In this document: positions 20,521-32,629 of the stretch, piece by piece
Numbering within the stretch: the stretch's first letter is position 1
Layout of the letters: every line of letters starts with the position of its first letter
DNA from: Azorinus chamasolen
Taxonomy: Eukaryota; Mollusca; Bivalvia; Cardiida; Solecurtidae
Assembly: GCA_963576725.1 (NCBI GenBank)
Contig: OY755241.1
Span: forward strand, 1,984,001-2,048,000
Direction: 5' to 3'
DNA length: 64,000 bases
Translations under genes and position numbers: made by a program
Notes under the pieces: generated by a model
Told to the model about the DNA's origin: nothing
The model's input: only the letters and a program-made list of their open reading frames with translations
Databases searched by the model: none

Positions 20521-20719
20521 GCTAAATATACCGGTATTAACCCTTTTCCTCGTATAAACGCATTTACACGTCTTTGCAAACAGAGTAGACCCAGATCAGA
20601 TGGCTCCTTTAGGTCAGAGTCTGCTCGGTTTGCTTATAGTATAACATATACCTGGGTCTACAGTGTCGACCTGAGTCAAAATGTCACGTGTTCATATGCC
20701 ATTGTAAAATATAATCTAA

Positions 20720-20969
20720 TTAACCCTTCGCTTGCTGAATTTTAAAATACATTTCTCCTTCTTTACCCATGCCCTGTGGTATAATTACATATATCTTCAC
20801 TGTGTACAAGTAGTTCGCTGTACAATCACTGCTGTTGAGTGCACTGGTTGCACAATCAACTTGTAAATAGTGCAGACCCTGATGAGACAGCTCCTGCAGG
20901 AGCTGTCTCATCTGGGTCTTCACTATTTACAGGCACGTATATTGACGTGAATAGCAAGCGAAGGGTTAA
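20720..20969. repeat. Family C2 MITE (piggyBac-like), complete
   Basis: TTAA at both ends, CCCTTCGCTTGCT inverted ends and the same central palindrome as 18520-18769, with few differences between the two. A degraded family C copy precedes it (about 20537-20718). Confidence 0.88.
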
Positions 20970-21144
20970 TATTCATAATGGCATTGTTTCTTACAAAAAT
21001 ATTGAATAGGGAAAGGGTTAACTTCTACATAAAATCATTTTCATGTTTTGCGAAAGTCCAGTTTTCGTTGAGTTGTATTTTACGGTACTGCACCACTGAA
21101 CAATCACTATGGCGCTAGTATAGGAGAAATGTTAGTGCACCCAC

Positions 21145-21366
21145 ATCTCATTTACATCGAGATAACACTGTGTGGTATGGATCTTAATCTTAGCCCTACG
21201 CCTACTATTCTCCTACCCAAGTCTCAATTACATCGAGATAACACTGTGTGGTATGGATCTTAATCTTAGCCGTACGCCTACTATTCTCCTACCCAAATCT
21301 CAATTACATCGAGATAACACTGTGTGGTATGGATCCAAATCTTAACCCTACTCCTACTATTCTCGG
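21145..21366. repeat. 76-bp tandem repeat, 3 copies
   Basis: TACATCGAGATAACACTGTG recurs with 76-bp spacing; copies start at about 21145, 21221 and 21297. The third is more diverged at its end. Confidence 0.92.
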
Positions 21367-21429
21367 TCTGAATGACATTTTGGAAACAGCTTAGACCTTT
21401 GTGTGACGCCTAGTAATTCGGTGTCTCAT

Positions 21430-21645
21430 CAGTACCCAGTAATTAGGATTCTATAATCCTATGATACAATAATTAGGATTCAATAAAATGGCTCAAATAA
21501 TCCTAGGATACAATAATTAGGATCCCATTATCCTAGGGTACAATAATTAGGATTCAACAATTAGGACAAAATAATTGTATGAAACAATAATGAGGATCAA
21601 ATTAGTATTATACAATAATTAGGATAAACTAACTAGGTTCAAATG
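21430..21645. repeat. Degenerate ACAATAATTAGGAT repeat tract
   Basis: ACAATAATTAGGAT or close variants occur about eight times, some with inverted ATCCTA partners, without a fixed period. Confidence 0.7.
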
Positions 21646-21781
21646 AGTAGATCCACTGACCGTCTGTACGCGGGCAACAGATATTCTAAAAAAACTGGAA
21701 CGAATCGAAAATCCAACTGGATAGCGGTTGCAGCTGAATCAAAGATGCATTTTCAGCTGAACTCTTTCTCTATTTAACCCC

Positions 21782-22213
21782 TTAACCCATGAATATTCAG
21801 GTAAGAACTAATAACGTCATCAATATAAATATAAATTAGATTAATTGTATTAATACAAAATGGGCACAGGAACTTTTTATCACAGCAGGAACAATAATAT
21901 GTCATAAGCAAACAGAGCAGACTCTGATCACACGGCTCCTCTGATCTGGGTCTACTTTGTTTGCAAAGTCGTTTATGGAGTACATGGTTAATGATCATTT
22001 AAGAAATTATGATACCATGAATATTTATTATCTGGATGCTTATAATATTACATGAACATATGATATTTTACCTAGGCAGTGTAGAATCAAATCTGTATAA
22101 TTCCATATTCAAACAGAACAGGCTCTGAACGGACGGTTCATACAAAAGCCGTCTGATCTGGGTCTACTCTATATGTAAAGACGTTAAAGCGTTTTATCAG
22201 ATAAAGGGTTAAT
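21782..22213. repeat. Two family C MITEs in tandem sharing a TTAA
   Basis: The first runs from TTAACCCATGAATATTC to ACATGGTTAATG (about 21990). The second continues from there to GATAAAGGGTTAA (22213). Both contain the CTGATCTGGGTCTACT arm. Family ends are partly degraded. Confidence 0.65.
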
Positions 22214-22617
22214 CCCGTGTAACCTTTTACGGCAATGCAAGAAGTTCGCAGTTGTCCCGACTATATACCATTTAACACTTTCCCTATTCGATACACGTAC
22301 TTATTCCAAAGTTCAAGACCTACTTAATATTAAAGAGCGCTTCCAAAATGCATTTTCTGAGTGACCTTTCTTCCTGGAAAATTGTATACAGTCAGGAGGA
22401 GTGTACTTGAATGTCTCACCTAGCTATTTCTTGGAAATTGAGCAATGTATTGAAAAGCCGCCACTGTTGCCGCTACTTTTTAAACGCTCCTCAAAACAGC
22501 TGAACGTGCTTTAAATCTGATCTCTTTATAAACCAGGTTTATCCATTTGAGTAGTAAATAGTTTGTTTAGCAAAAGATGAAAAAAACTATTCTGAATTTA
22601 AAACATTAATATAATAG

Positions 22618-22837
22618 GTTATGTTCCGTAAGAGGTCAGAGCGAGCGTAACCAGTGACGGCTTCTTGGTGAGTTAAGAAGCAAAGACTTTCCAAATCTCT
22701 AAATCCTTAAAAATGTTTGAAATATCTGGTTTGTTGATTGGTTGAAATAATTCGCTAAACTGCAATGTTATATATTATATACGGAGAGATTGAACCATTA
22801 CGTCAGACATTTAAACATTTTTATTCATGTTTAGACA
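22618..22837 (+). promoter_or_regulatory. Conserved upstream region of PGRP copy 2
   Basis: Shared with the region before copy 3 (32196-32401) but absent before copy 1. Landmarks: GAGCGAGCGTAACCAGTGACGGCTT, an ATTGG box (GATTGGTTGAAA), an AT-rich TATA-like TATATATTATATA at about 22770, and a CRE-like TTACGTCA at about 22799. A TTTAG just before the ATG could be a 3' splice site if an untranslated first exon exists. Promoter function is inferred from conservation only. Confidence 0.5.
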
Positions 22838-23065
22838 ATGAACTACTTGTTATTACTCATAATTACTGGGGCGTATGAGCTGAAGATGGTGCTGTCATCT
22901 CAACAATGCGCATGCGCATCCGTCAACGTACATGTCCGTGACGGAGCCGGGGTTAATCACCACATACTGGGCATACTGACAACCAATCACTGTCTGAGAT
23001 TCAAAAATCGTCACATGACTGACAGCCATGGCGCGTCATGGGCTAATGTGGACTACCGCAACAAG
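22838..23065 (+). CDS. PGRP copy 2 exon 1 (signal peptide + SH3b-like)
   Basis: 76 codons, phase 0, starting [20 protein letters not shown]; donor AACAAG|GTAACA. Contains [20 protein letters not shown], typical of the first strands of SH3b domains. SH3b assignment is moderate. Confidence 0.85.
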
Positions 23066-23608
23066 GTAACACCAATTCAATGGTTGGCCCATTAACCCTT
23101 TCCCTGTAGAATAAAATTATTTATATAAAAAATACTGACATCTATGGCTCATGTACAAGGATGTTTTGGTATTAGCAGAAACTATAGCGTTACATCTAGT
23201 ATATTAACTGTCTGAAGTAGCTGTCTAATCAGGGTCTGCTCTGTTTGCTTGTGGTATTATTCTACAGATTTTTTTTATCCAAGGCCATACCTATGCTTGT
23301 TCACATTCTAATAGTTTTTTATAGCTTTCGTCCTGTATTAAGCTATCACTTGCCTCTATGACATAACATTCGACATTAGATGAGTTATACTGTACATAAA
23401 TTGCTTGTATACTAACAGCATGCCATTACATACAGCCTGGATGGTACAGAGTAGAACCTGTCTAGCTACCATTCATATATTGAATATAGGAGTGTTAATA
23501 CAGCAGGCGATTGCTTAATGCGGGGCAAAGGTACACTGACATCTAAAGGAGCCAGAGATAATATGTTGATAATAAGGGTAGGGCTTCGCATCCGGGTTTC
23601 TCTGTATC

Positions 23609-23667
<59 letters not shown>

Positions 23668-26600
23668 GGCGTCTAACTAGCCCATAGTTGACAGAAACGG
23701 GCGATAATCAACACCAACAAAACAAATAAAAAAAAATGATATATGAAATACCAATTCTAAGTCTTGGAATAAATATGTAATAGACCGTGATTTGGCAGTA
23801 ACATACAGCCTGGTTTCATTTTCCTTACAGGATGGCTGGATTCATGAGAATTTTATCTATATTTCAACGATGACAGCGTGTTCGGGGAATCATTCACTGC
23901 CGTCCACCATCAACAGTGTACAGCTGCCCGGCTGTCCCAAGATCATCACTCGCCACGAGTGGCATGCCAGAACCCCTAAATGGGTTATTCCCAAACTGAC
24001 ACAAACACCCAAATACATGTTTATACACCACGGTGCTACGGCACCATGCTTCACCAAGGCGGACTGTATCCGCGAAGTGCAGGCGTACCAAAACTATCAC
24101 ATGGATACCCATGGTAAGATGTTGAGTCATTACAGCTACTTGATGTATGTGAACGATTGCTCGTACATTTATAGTGCACCATTGCTGGTAAAATATGTAC
24201 AGTAAAACCCCTTTAAAACGAAATTTTAATAAAGAACAATTTATGTTCTTTTTGGAAGGTAGCTTCTTAATTCAGGGTGAAAGTCATACAGAAAGGGTCT
24301 ACTCTGTTTGCTTGTTTAAAAATATAGATCTGATTTTAAACTTACTGCATGCATTTGCAAAAAATCATGTCTTAATATGTCATTTTAAAACATATTCTAA
24401 TTACTATTCATGACGTCATCATTTCTTGCATGAATGTTCATGTAATAAAGGGTTCATGCACGTGAAAGTCGTGCAGAAAGTTCCTCTGCATTAACCACAA
24501 CAAGGTAACACAATTTCAATGGTTGGCACTGAGCCACTGACCCATATTTTGCTCGTTTCGTGCACTATTGCTGATCCAGTCTTTATCCACAGGTTGGCCA
24601 GACATCGGGTACAGTTTTGTGGTCGGTGAGGACGGTAATGTGTACGAGGCCCGGGGGTGGAACGAAGTCGGGGCTCATACCTATGGCTACAACAACGTTG
24701 GACTTGGTACGTATATGAATAACGCACTACGAGAAAATATCCCAACATGTCCCGCCATGGTTAACAATACATCGTTCATGTACCATTATAAATAATGACT
24801 TAACCCTTAGCCTGCCACATGTTTTTTATCATTCTACCCTCTATGCATATTAATTAGGCAAATCTTTACTAAAGTGTACATGGTTATATTGGAATGATTT
24901 CCTAGGCAAAAGGATAGAGCATGCAGACATGCATTTTCCATGGCAAACAGTGCAGACCCAGATGAGAGAGCTCCTATAGGAGCTCTCTTATCTGGGTCTA
25001 CACTGTTTGCAAATGCAACAATAGCTGTGATTGGCAGGTTATGAGTTAAGTTCAATAACGTTATTATTTCTTAAAAGATGAGCATATATCAGGTAGAGGG
25101 TTGAGAATAGTTGATATACTATTTTTGTTTGATGTATTCTGTTTCATGTGGCACATTTACTGCAGAATGTTGTGGGGGCGTAACTAATGTTGGTCGAACT
25201 TGTGGACCGACCCTTTTTCATGAAATCATAAATGAAATAAAATGTTTATAGTTTATACTAAGATCATTGAAATGGTTGAGATACAAATTAGTGAAAACAT
25301 GACGACTGTCTACTTCCATATACATGTACATGTATATCAACTAAACGACAACGGACTAAACTCCAGTCATTGTATCTGCTCATCATCCATTACAAACACT
25401 GAACGCTTACAAACAGCTCCATACATGGCTTCCACAGTTCATTTCATAGTTGTTGTCAGGCGCGGATTTAGAGGGGCGGAGCCGGCGTATGCCCCCCCCC
25501 CCCCCCACCCCTAAAATTGCCAAAACAATTATTTAGTAATATTTTAGATCTATATACAGTTAAATGACCACTAAATTGTGTTAATTAGTTGGTATTTAGA
25601 GCAGGTGGCTGCTTAAAGCAAGGTGAAAGTAAAACAGAACGCTCCCATAGGAGCGTTCTGTTTTACTTTCACCTTGCTTTAAGCAGCCACCTGCATTTAA
25701 CACAAAATAATTGATGTAATTTAGTGGTCGTTATAGAGAGTTTTACTGTATCTACTAAAATCAATAAAACAATGATTCAGTAGGAGTGTTTTATTTCCCT
25801 CACCCGAGTAAGCTCTTTTTCAACATGAATTACAAACACACTATTTATTTATGTCATCAAACATAAAAATCTACGCCCCCCCCCCCCCCCCCAATCTGAA
25901 ATCCTGGATCCGCACCTTGTTGTTACTAACTAGGATACCCACTGGTAGAGGCCAGGCCCAGATCAGATGCGCAAATTTTCAAGAATATCTCATTTAGTTC
26001 TCCACCAAACCCTATGTTGTGAAAACTCGTAACCCTTCTCTTGCTGAATTTTAAAATACATTTTTCCTTCTTTACCCATGTCCTGTTGTATAATTACATA
26101 TATCTTCACTGTGTACAAGTATTTTGCTGTGTAATCACTGCTGTGGAGTGCACTGGTTGCAAAAATAATTTGTAAATAGTGCAGGCCCTGCAGATCCTGC
26201 AGGAGCTGTCTCATCTGGGTCTTCACTATTTACAGGTAGGTATATTGACGTGAATAGCAAGCGAAGGGTTAGACAGTTCTAACGAGTGGTCACGCCATAG
26301 GGTTTGGTGGAGAGATGACGATAAGCGTGGGATATGATGGTCGCAGATTTGCCGAAAATTAGAGATAGAAGGTGGAACGACCGCATTGTGCAATTACCCT
26401 TCATTGACCCAAACCATCCAAGGTGTCGGTATAGAATAGACATTTGAATGCAAGCAACGAGTGTCATAACAATTGCAAACATTGTAGCTCGAGATCAGAA
26501 GGCTCAGAAAGAAGCTTTCTAATCAGGGTATGTGCTGTTTGTCATTCAAAGTCCTGCAGTAAATTTATTAACTTTTTCATTCTGAATGGATTCTATAGTT

Positions 26601-27681
26601 ATACACTGGTGGACCATTTCACTTTGAATAGACATCGTACAAAGGGTTAGGGGTCTACAAAGGTACAGTAAAACCTCTCTATAACGGACACTAAATTACA
26701 GGAAACCCTCTCTATAACGGACACTAGATTACATTAAGTATTTTGTGTTTAAGGCAGGTGGCTGCTTAAAGCAAGGTAAAAGTAAAACAGAACGCTCCTA
26801 TAGGAGCGTTCTGTTATACTTTCACATTGCTTTAAGCAGCCACCTGCCCTAAATACCTAATAATAACTAATTTAGTGGCCGTTATAGAGCGGTTTTACTG
26901 TAGACAGACAAAGACATGTTATATCAGTGGCTAGGCCCTGGGGTTATCAAACTTTTTGCTCGAGTCTGCGTTCATTCTCAAGCATCTGATTGGTCAGATT
27001 TTGTTCCTGCTCAAAATCTGACCAGTCAGATACTCGAGAATGAAATCAGATTCAGAATGTTTTAACCTTGGACCCTTCATAGACCATTGGTCAGTGTATG
27101 GTAATGGTCAGTCGGCAGCATGTTTGAAATGCAGTCTGTCGACGTCATGGCCATAGCAACGCTATAACGGAACCTCTGACTGACATGCAAGAAATAATGA
27201 CATCATGAATATTTATAAGCTGAATTTTAAATTCAATTTTCATTTTGGCATATAATAACACCGAATATGTTGACCATATCAGAAACTGTAAATTCAGATA
27301 CAATGTACAATATGCATATGTTATCCGATGGTCGTTCATTTTTCAGCTATTTGCATAATCGGAGATTTCACTCACCGCACCCCGAACTCCCTCGCACTAG
27401 ATGCCGTGAAACAGTTGATCAACTGCACCTACACCAACCACAAACTGACCAGTGACTACCTTCTGAGGGGCCACCGTGACGTAGTGAACACGGGTTGTCC
27501 AGGGGACAAACTGTATCAACTTATACAGACATGGCCACATTACTATAAACACTGCCTTACACGCGAAAAATACTTACGTTTGTACAATATCTCCTTTCAC
27601 GTACTCGTACACAACAACAATCTACTAAAGCGAACACCGAGAACTGGGTTGCCACAAACCAGAGGAAATAAAATTCAGTAA
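22838..27681 (+). CDS. PGRP copy 2: secreted SH3b + peptidoglycan recognition protein, extended C-terminus
   Basis: Exons 22838-23065, 23831-24113, 24593-24706 and 27347-27681 join in frame to 319 aa. Residues 1 to about 21 are a signal peptide; about 25-90 an SH3b-like domain spanning exons 1-2; about 110-274 the PGRP/amidase_2 fold. Zinc-site residues are all present: His142 (FIHHGA), Tyr177 (DIGYSF), His251 (RGHRDV), Cys259 (NTGCPG). The disulfide pair C149/C155 is also present. The family cleaves the lactyl-amide bond of peptidoglycan or binds it, outside the cell, in antibacterial defence. The usual stop after TWPHY is lost by a 2-base insertion (TACTATAAACAC against TACTAAACAC), adding 45 residues and ending in a MITE. 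E258 of the usual TECPG is G. Introns hold MITEs. Most likely functional gene of the array, though the tail is odd. Confidence 0.85.
23610..23666. repeat. (CT)n microsatellite in intron 1 of PGRP copy 2
   Basis: About 55 bp of pure CT, flanked by TTTCTCTGTATCC and GGGGCGTCTAACTAGCCCATAG. The same flanks border the 760-bp tract at 29840-30600. Confidence 0.95.
23831..24113 (+). CDS. PGRP copy 2 exon 2
   Basis: Acceptor TTTCCTTACAG|GATGGC, donor CCCATG|GTAAGA, 283 nt, ends in phase 1. Completes SH3b ([12 protein letters not shown]), then linker, then the PGRP N-terminal strand with His142 and the C149-C155 loop. Confidence 0.88.
24593..24706 (+). CDS. PGRP copy 2 exon 3
   Basis: 114 nt, phases 1 to 1, acceptor TTATCCACAG|GT. 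Encodes [20 protein letters not shown] and then [15 protein letters not shown], the core helix-strand segment with the zinc-site Tyr177. Confidence 0.88.
24800..25049. repeat. Family C MITE (piggyBac-like), complete
   Basis: TTAA at 24800-24803 and 25046-25049; inner ends CCCTTAGCCTGCCA and TTGGCAGGTTATGAG are approximately inverted. Central palindrome GAGAGCTCCTATAGGAGCTCTC. In intron 3 of PGRP copy 2. Confidence 0.8.
25457..25917. mobile_element. Composite element (hAT-like ends) with nested family A MITE, opposite orientation
   Basis: CAGGCGCGGATTTAGAGGGG start and GGATCCGCACCT end, the inverse of the unit at 3091-3574, with the same nested family A MITE (about 25556-25752) at the same internal place. 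The empty site is visible in PGRP copy 1 intron 3 near 7346-7358 (TTGTTGTTACT). Here TTGTTGT occurs on both sides, a likely 6-8 bp target duplication. Confidence 0.75.
26030..26271. repeat. Family C2 MITE (piggyBac-like), degraded ends
   Basis: Same interior as 18520-18769 and 20720-20969. The left end reads TAACCCTTCTCTTGCT and the right end AGCAAGCGAAGGGTTAG. Part of one palindrome arm is deleted (GCCCTGCAGATCCTGCAGG). Confidence 0.8.
26666..26900. repeat. Family A hairpin MITE with duplicated left terminus
   Basis: CAGTAAAACCTCTCTATAAC, then about 35 bp later CCCTCTCTATAACGGACACT again, then a palindrome centred on CGCTCCTATAGGAGCG, ending GCGGTTTTACTG. TA flanks both sides. Confidence 0.85.
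26935..27075. repeat. Family D palindrome
   Basis: CTCAAGCATCTGATTGGTCAGA is mirrored as TCTGACCAGTCAGATACTCGAG. Relatives lie at 120-291, 7520-7620 (half), 36735-36875 (half) and 61430-61556. Confidence 0.75.
27347..27681 (+). CDS. PGRP copy 2 exon 4 with extended frame
   Basis: Acceptor TTTTTCAG|CTATTTGC. Codons up to TWPHY match exon 4 of the other copies. A 2-base insertion replaces the stop, and the frame continues 45 codons through former 3' UTR. The AATAAA at 27667-27672 lies inside the extended frame, and the TAA stop (27679-27681) is within the left terminus of a family A MITE. Confidence 0.82.
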
Positions 27682-27876
27682 AAACCTCTCTATAACGGCC
27701 ACTTAATTGTGTTAATTAGTTGGTATTTAGGACAGGTGGCTGCTTAAAGCAAGGTGAAAGTAAAACTGCACGCTCCTTTAGGAGCGTTCTGTTTTACTTT
27801 CACCTTGCTTTAATCAGATACCTGCCTTTAACACAAATACTAGTAATTTAGTGGCCGTTATAGAGAGGTTTTACTG
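27676..27876. repeat. Family A hairpin MITE at the end of PGRP copy 2
   Basis: CAGTAAAAACCTCTCTATAA to GAGAGGTTTTACTG with palindrome centre GCTCCTTTAGGAGC. Its left terminus overlaps the extended PGRP stop codon. Confidence 0.85.
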
Positions 27877-28658
27877 TTCCTGACATTTTCCTGAAATAAT
27901 TTTAAATTCCTAAGACACGTTCCCGTTAGACATTTGGTCTTTCTGTCATACTTCATGCATGTAATATGCTCAAGGAAGGTTAAAATACATGGATTTGAGT
28001 GTCATTTCTTTTTAAAATTCCCTGACAATTTCCTGACACTTGCCTATGATTTCAGATCTCCCCAACAGTTGTCAAAATTCCCTGACCTTTGAAAAAATTC
28101 AATTTCCCCGACTCGTGGCAATCCCGAAGACGTCTAATTGTGCGCTTCCAATGCCATCTGATTAGATTTTGCACCGTTTGCACAGTGTATATTGATATAC
28201 AGTAAATCCGGTCCTGCAGTTTTGTCTTAACCAACAAATTTCATTTTAAATGTAGAAATTGAGTTAATGAATATCCATGAAGTGATCAATTCATGCATAT
28301 AAATGTTTATTATGGAAAGGGTTATTTAAACTTCTGTTCACTAAGTATGCACTATAGACCGGACACAGGTGGCTGCTTCACTATTTTCTCCATAAATTTA
28401 TACGCCTTTCTACGCCTTTGCAGAGTAGACCCAAATCAGACGGATCCTATAGGAGCCGTCTGATCAGGGTCTACTCTGTTTGGTTGTATAAAAATATAGA
28501 TCTGATTTTAAACTTACTACTTTGGCAAAAAATCATGTCTTAATATGTCATTTTAAAACATATTCTAATTACTATTCATGACGTCATCATTTCTTGCATG
28601 AATGTCTATGTAGTATAGGATTCATGCAGGTGAAAGTCGTGCAGAAATGTCCTCTGCA
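27877..28658. other. 3' flank of PGRP copy 2, paralogous to 38.6-38.95 kb and 55.4 kb
   Basis: No gene seen. ACATTTGGTCTTTCT at 27930 recurs at 38671 and 54133. GAATATCC-type sequence at 28269 recurs at 55411, together with CACTAAGTATGCACTATAGA. A family C hairpin with GACGGATCCTATAGGAGCCGTC lies at about 28415-28480. Confidence 0.65.
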
Positions 28659-28855
28659 TTAACCCTTTCCCTGTTTAACATTCATGTAAGAAATTGACAT
28701 CATGAATATTTATTAGCTAATTTCCATAATGACAAAGGTACACCGGATGTGTGGTATACGTAGAAACTTTCATAAGCACACAGAGGAGACCCTGGTCAGC
28801 CGTCTGATCTAGATCTATTTTGTTTACAAAGGTGAACTATAAGGGAAAGGGTTAA
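28659..28855. repeat. Family C MITE inserted at the TTAA of a family B arm
   Basis: TTAA-CCCTTTCCCTG (28659) to GGGAAAGGG-TTAA (28855). Outside it, TCCTCTGCA on the left and GCCAGCACATGCCC on the right are the two sides of a family B arm, normally joined as CTGCATTAAGC. Confidence 0.78.
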
Positions 28856-28890
28856 GCCAGCACATGCCCTACAGACCCGTACTAATACTA

Positions 28891-29093
28891 CAGTAAAACC
28901 TCTCTTAACCGGAATTCTAGTAGAGAAGAATTTAGACATTTTAGGCAGGTGACTGCTTAATGCAGGGTGAAAGTCATGCAGAAAGCTCCTCTAGGAGCTT
29001 TCTGCATGACTTTCACCCTGCATTAAGCTGCCACCTGTCTCCAAGACCGATATTTATACTAAATTTAATGTCCGGTTAAGAGAGGTTTTACTG
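28891..29093. repeat. Family A/B hairpin MITE
   Basis: CAGTAAAACCTCTCTTAACC to GGTTAAGAGAGGTTTTACTG, with palindrome centre AGCTCCTCTAGGAGCT and long near-perfect arms. TA on both sides. Confidence 0.85.
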
Positions 29094-29839
29094 TAACTTG
29101 AATGTCTGGTTTATTGAAGTTTTTATACATAATATTAATTCTCTATGTTATAATATAAAAATGAATAAATAAACAATTTCAGACAGTTTATTCCTCAATT
29201 CATCAATTCCATTGTCCTCCATTTGATTCGGATGTGTTCTTTGTAAACAGTGTAGATCCATATCAAATGGCTCCTCAGGGACCTTGATATATCGACGTCT
29301 CTATTGAGCTCAAAGTGTTCGCAAATGTCATAGCAAGAACACTGCATGCGGATGACAACGCTCGTATGTTCGATTAGATCGATAAAGGGACATGATTTTG
29401 TAAAGCATTTCTGCCTCTGCCTTACAGAGTTATGCTCCTTGGTCAGAGTGTAGCCCTCATATTAGAGTCGCTTGACTCAACGTTCAAATGTCAAGGTCAC
29501 AAAAACGTAACATTGATGGAAAGACTTCAAATATGAACTACGAACGTCCTGCTGATTACGGTTTCGCAATGAAAGAAATCTACATTTTTTATTATTATTT
29601 TATCTATCTACCTGTCCATCCATCAATATATACAGTTCACCTGATGAACAATGTATGTGTTCGGTTCTAAATGTTAAAAATGTTCCCGTGCACTTTTAGC
29701 GTTTTGCCAAACAGTGTAGTTTGAGAACAAACTCTACGTCAAAATCCGAGGTCCGATGTATCAGTGCTTTACCCTTGTCATCGAAAAGAACCAGAGAAAA
29801 TCTGTCGATAATAAGAGAAGGCTATCACGTCCAGGTTTC

Positions 29840-30603
<764 letters not shown>

Positions 30604-30849
30604 GGGACGTCCATTTAGCCCATAGTGAGCAGAAACGGACGTTAATCAACACAAAAAATCAAAATCTCCATATTAGATAACCAGTCAAAATACAGAGACT
30701 TTTCATGAAAGAGACCATCTGTCTATGTAGAGCATCAGCTTCACAAGAAACACATATTAAATTCCCGTTTAGAGGGTTTTACTGTACTGGCATTTTAAAA
30801 CACGGATAATTATGCTTCATCCTTATCTTTTTCCCAATGCCGAATGATT

Positions 30850-31600
30850 AGAACGGAATAGTTTCCGAACCCTGGCGGAATAAGACGAGTAGTTACGAAT
30901 GTATGCAGTGTGTCACAATGTGGGCTCATAGCATGGCATCAATGCTTCTTCCTTCTTCCTTCTCCTTTTTTCTCAATGATGAATGATTAGTGTGGAATAG
31001 TCCATCAGTATTTAACTGTAGAGTCCATTCAGTATGAAAAACGTAAACTTGCCGGAGGATTTTAATGACAAACAGTGCAGACCCAGATCAGAGGGCTCCT
31101 CTAGGAGCCCTCTGATCTGGGTCTACACTGTTTGTAAATGACATGACATGCGTGACCCAGATGGTAAGGGCTATATGATAAGCCAGTCATAAGAGGGACA
31201 TGTACAAGCGGAACTTCCCTGCAGAAAAGAAAAGATAACAAGGACATTCCAACGTTATCTAAACCTAAAACAGTAAACCTCCCCTGAGCCGGACTCAAAT
31301 TAACAGTACTGACTGTCTTTGATACGACAGCTTAACATAGTGTGAAAATCGTGCGGAAATATCCTATAGGAACTTTTAGCAGGACTTGCACTCTGCACCA
31401 AACAGTCACTTGGTCACAGTGGTAAAAGTCGGGGAGAGAGGGGGGTTACCATATTTTCAAATTTCATTGAATCCTGTATGTATATATATATATATATATA
31501 TATATAGACGATAAGTTGTGTTAGTTTTGCCATTTTGTTTGCCATTATATCTCGTGAAAATCATCGAATCACAACAGGTAACTTACTTTTACAACTACAT
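30850..31600. repeat. 5'-flank segment of copy 3, paralogous to 19797-20520
   Basis: Carries the hairpin GAGGGCTCCTCTAGGAGCCCTC at about 31089-31111 and the shared landmarks listed for the copy 2 flank. A (TA)n tract lies at 31480-31506. No gene seen. Confidence 0.75.
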
Positions 31601-32195
31601 GTACCTGTAGTAACTTCTAGTATATAAAGTCGTTTTCATTTTTATTCTTTTTTTTTTTTTTTTTTTTTTAAATTATTTGGAATTGACGACACCGCAACAC
31701 TGAACATGCGATAGGGTGGCATTACAGCAGAAAAAGTACTGGACATTTACATCAGAAGTAGGATGGACTTGGACGATTAGTTTCCAAAGACATTTAAACC
31801 ACTTTAGAACCATCTGTGCATAGTGAGGGACAGTACCCTCCTGATGTATCAATGCTTTGCGACGAATCGCTGGCAAGAATTGAAGTTTCAAAATATTGAA
31901 ATATCGTCCACTGGAAAGTTTCGATAGTTTCTGTGTTTCCTTCGCAATCTTGGGGGAAATATTTCATAATAAACAAAATCAACTCGTTGATCGACACTAC
32001 TTTCTTCCAGATCTTGAAGCATTGGCATTGTAAATGGTGTTAATTTCAAATCAAATACAATATATAAAAGTTCTGTACACAATAGTGAACTCGAGACCTC
32101 GAGATTCCTAGTCAAACATCGCAATAAAAGCCGGCTAGGCTGTATGTTGATTATGGTAAACTACACTTAGTGACAATTAGAGAGAATTTAACTTT
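31601..32195. other. Unassigned stretch upstream of PGRP copy 3
   Basis: A run of about 20 T at 31650-31670 is followed by about 450 bp with three overlapping short open frames on the minus strand (about 31673-32124). They do not show a recognisable domain. They could be a broken transposase or chance frames. Confidence 0.3.
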
Positions 32196-32401
32196 AACTA
32201 CAGCGAGCGTAGCGAGTGACGGCTTCATAATGAGTTAAGAAACAAAGTTTCGCCAAATCTAGAATTCGTGACAATTAAATCGAGCAAGTGTTTGAAATAT
32301 CTGACTTACTAATTGGCTGAAAATATTCGCCAAACTCTAATGTTATGAATTATATATGGCGAGTTACGTCATCGCTTTAGCTTTTTATTTATTTTCAGAC
32401 C
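32196..32401 (+). promoter_or_regulatory. Conserved upstream region of PGRP copy 3
   Basis: Parallels 22618-22837: GCGAGCGTAGCGAGTGACGG, GTTTGAAATATCTGA, ATTGGCTGAAAATATTCGCC, TATA-like AATTATATATGG at about 32348, CRE-like TTACGTCA at about 32363. TTATTTTCAG directly before ACCATG is a strong 3' splice-site candidate, so an untranslated upstream exon is possible. Confidence 0.5.
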
Positions 32402-32629
32402 ATGAAATACGTGTTACTACTCGTTATTACTGGGGCATATCATCTCAAGATGGTGCTGTCATCTCAGCAATGCGCATGCGCATCCATCAACGTGCATGTC
32501 CGTGACGGACCCGGCGTAAATCACCACCTATTGGGCACACTGACAGAAAATCACTGTCTAAGATACAAACTTCGTCACATGAATGACAACAATGGCGCAT
32601 CATGGGCTAATGTCGACTACCATGACACG
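32402..32629 (+). CDS. PGRP copy 3 exon 1 (signal peptide + SH3b-like)
   Basis: 76 codons, phase 0, [20 protein letters not shown]; donor GACACG|GTAACA. The sequence is close to exon 1 of copies 1 and 2, with [12 protein letters not shown] in the SH3b part. Confidence 0.87.

Noticed and set aside
31673..32124. Three overlapping minus-strand frames that might be one broken gene
   Set aside because: No family signature could be read; kept only as an unassigned stretch.
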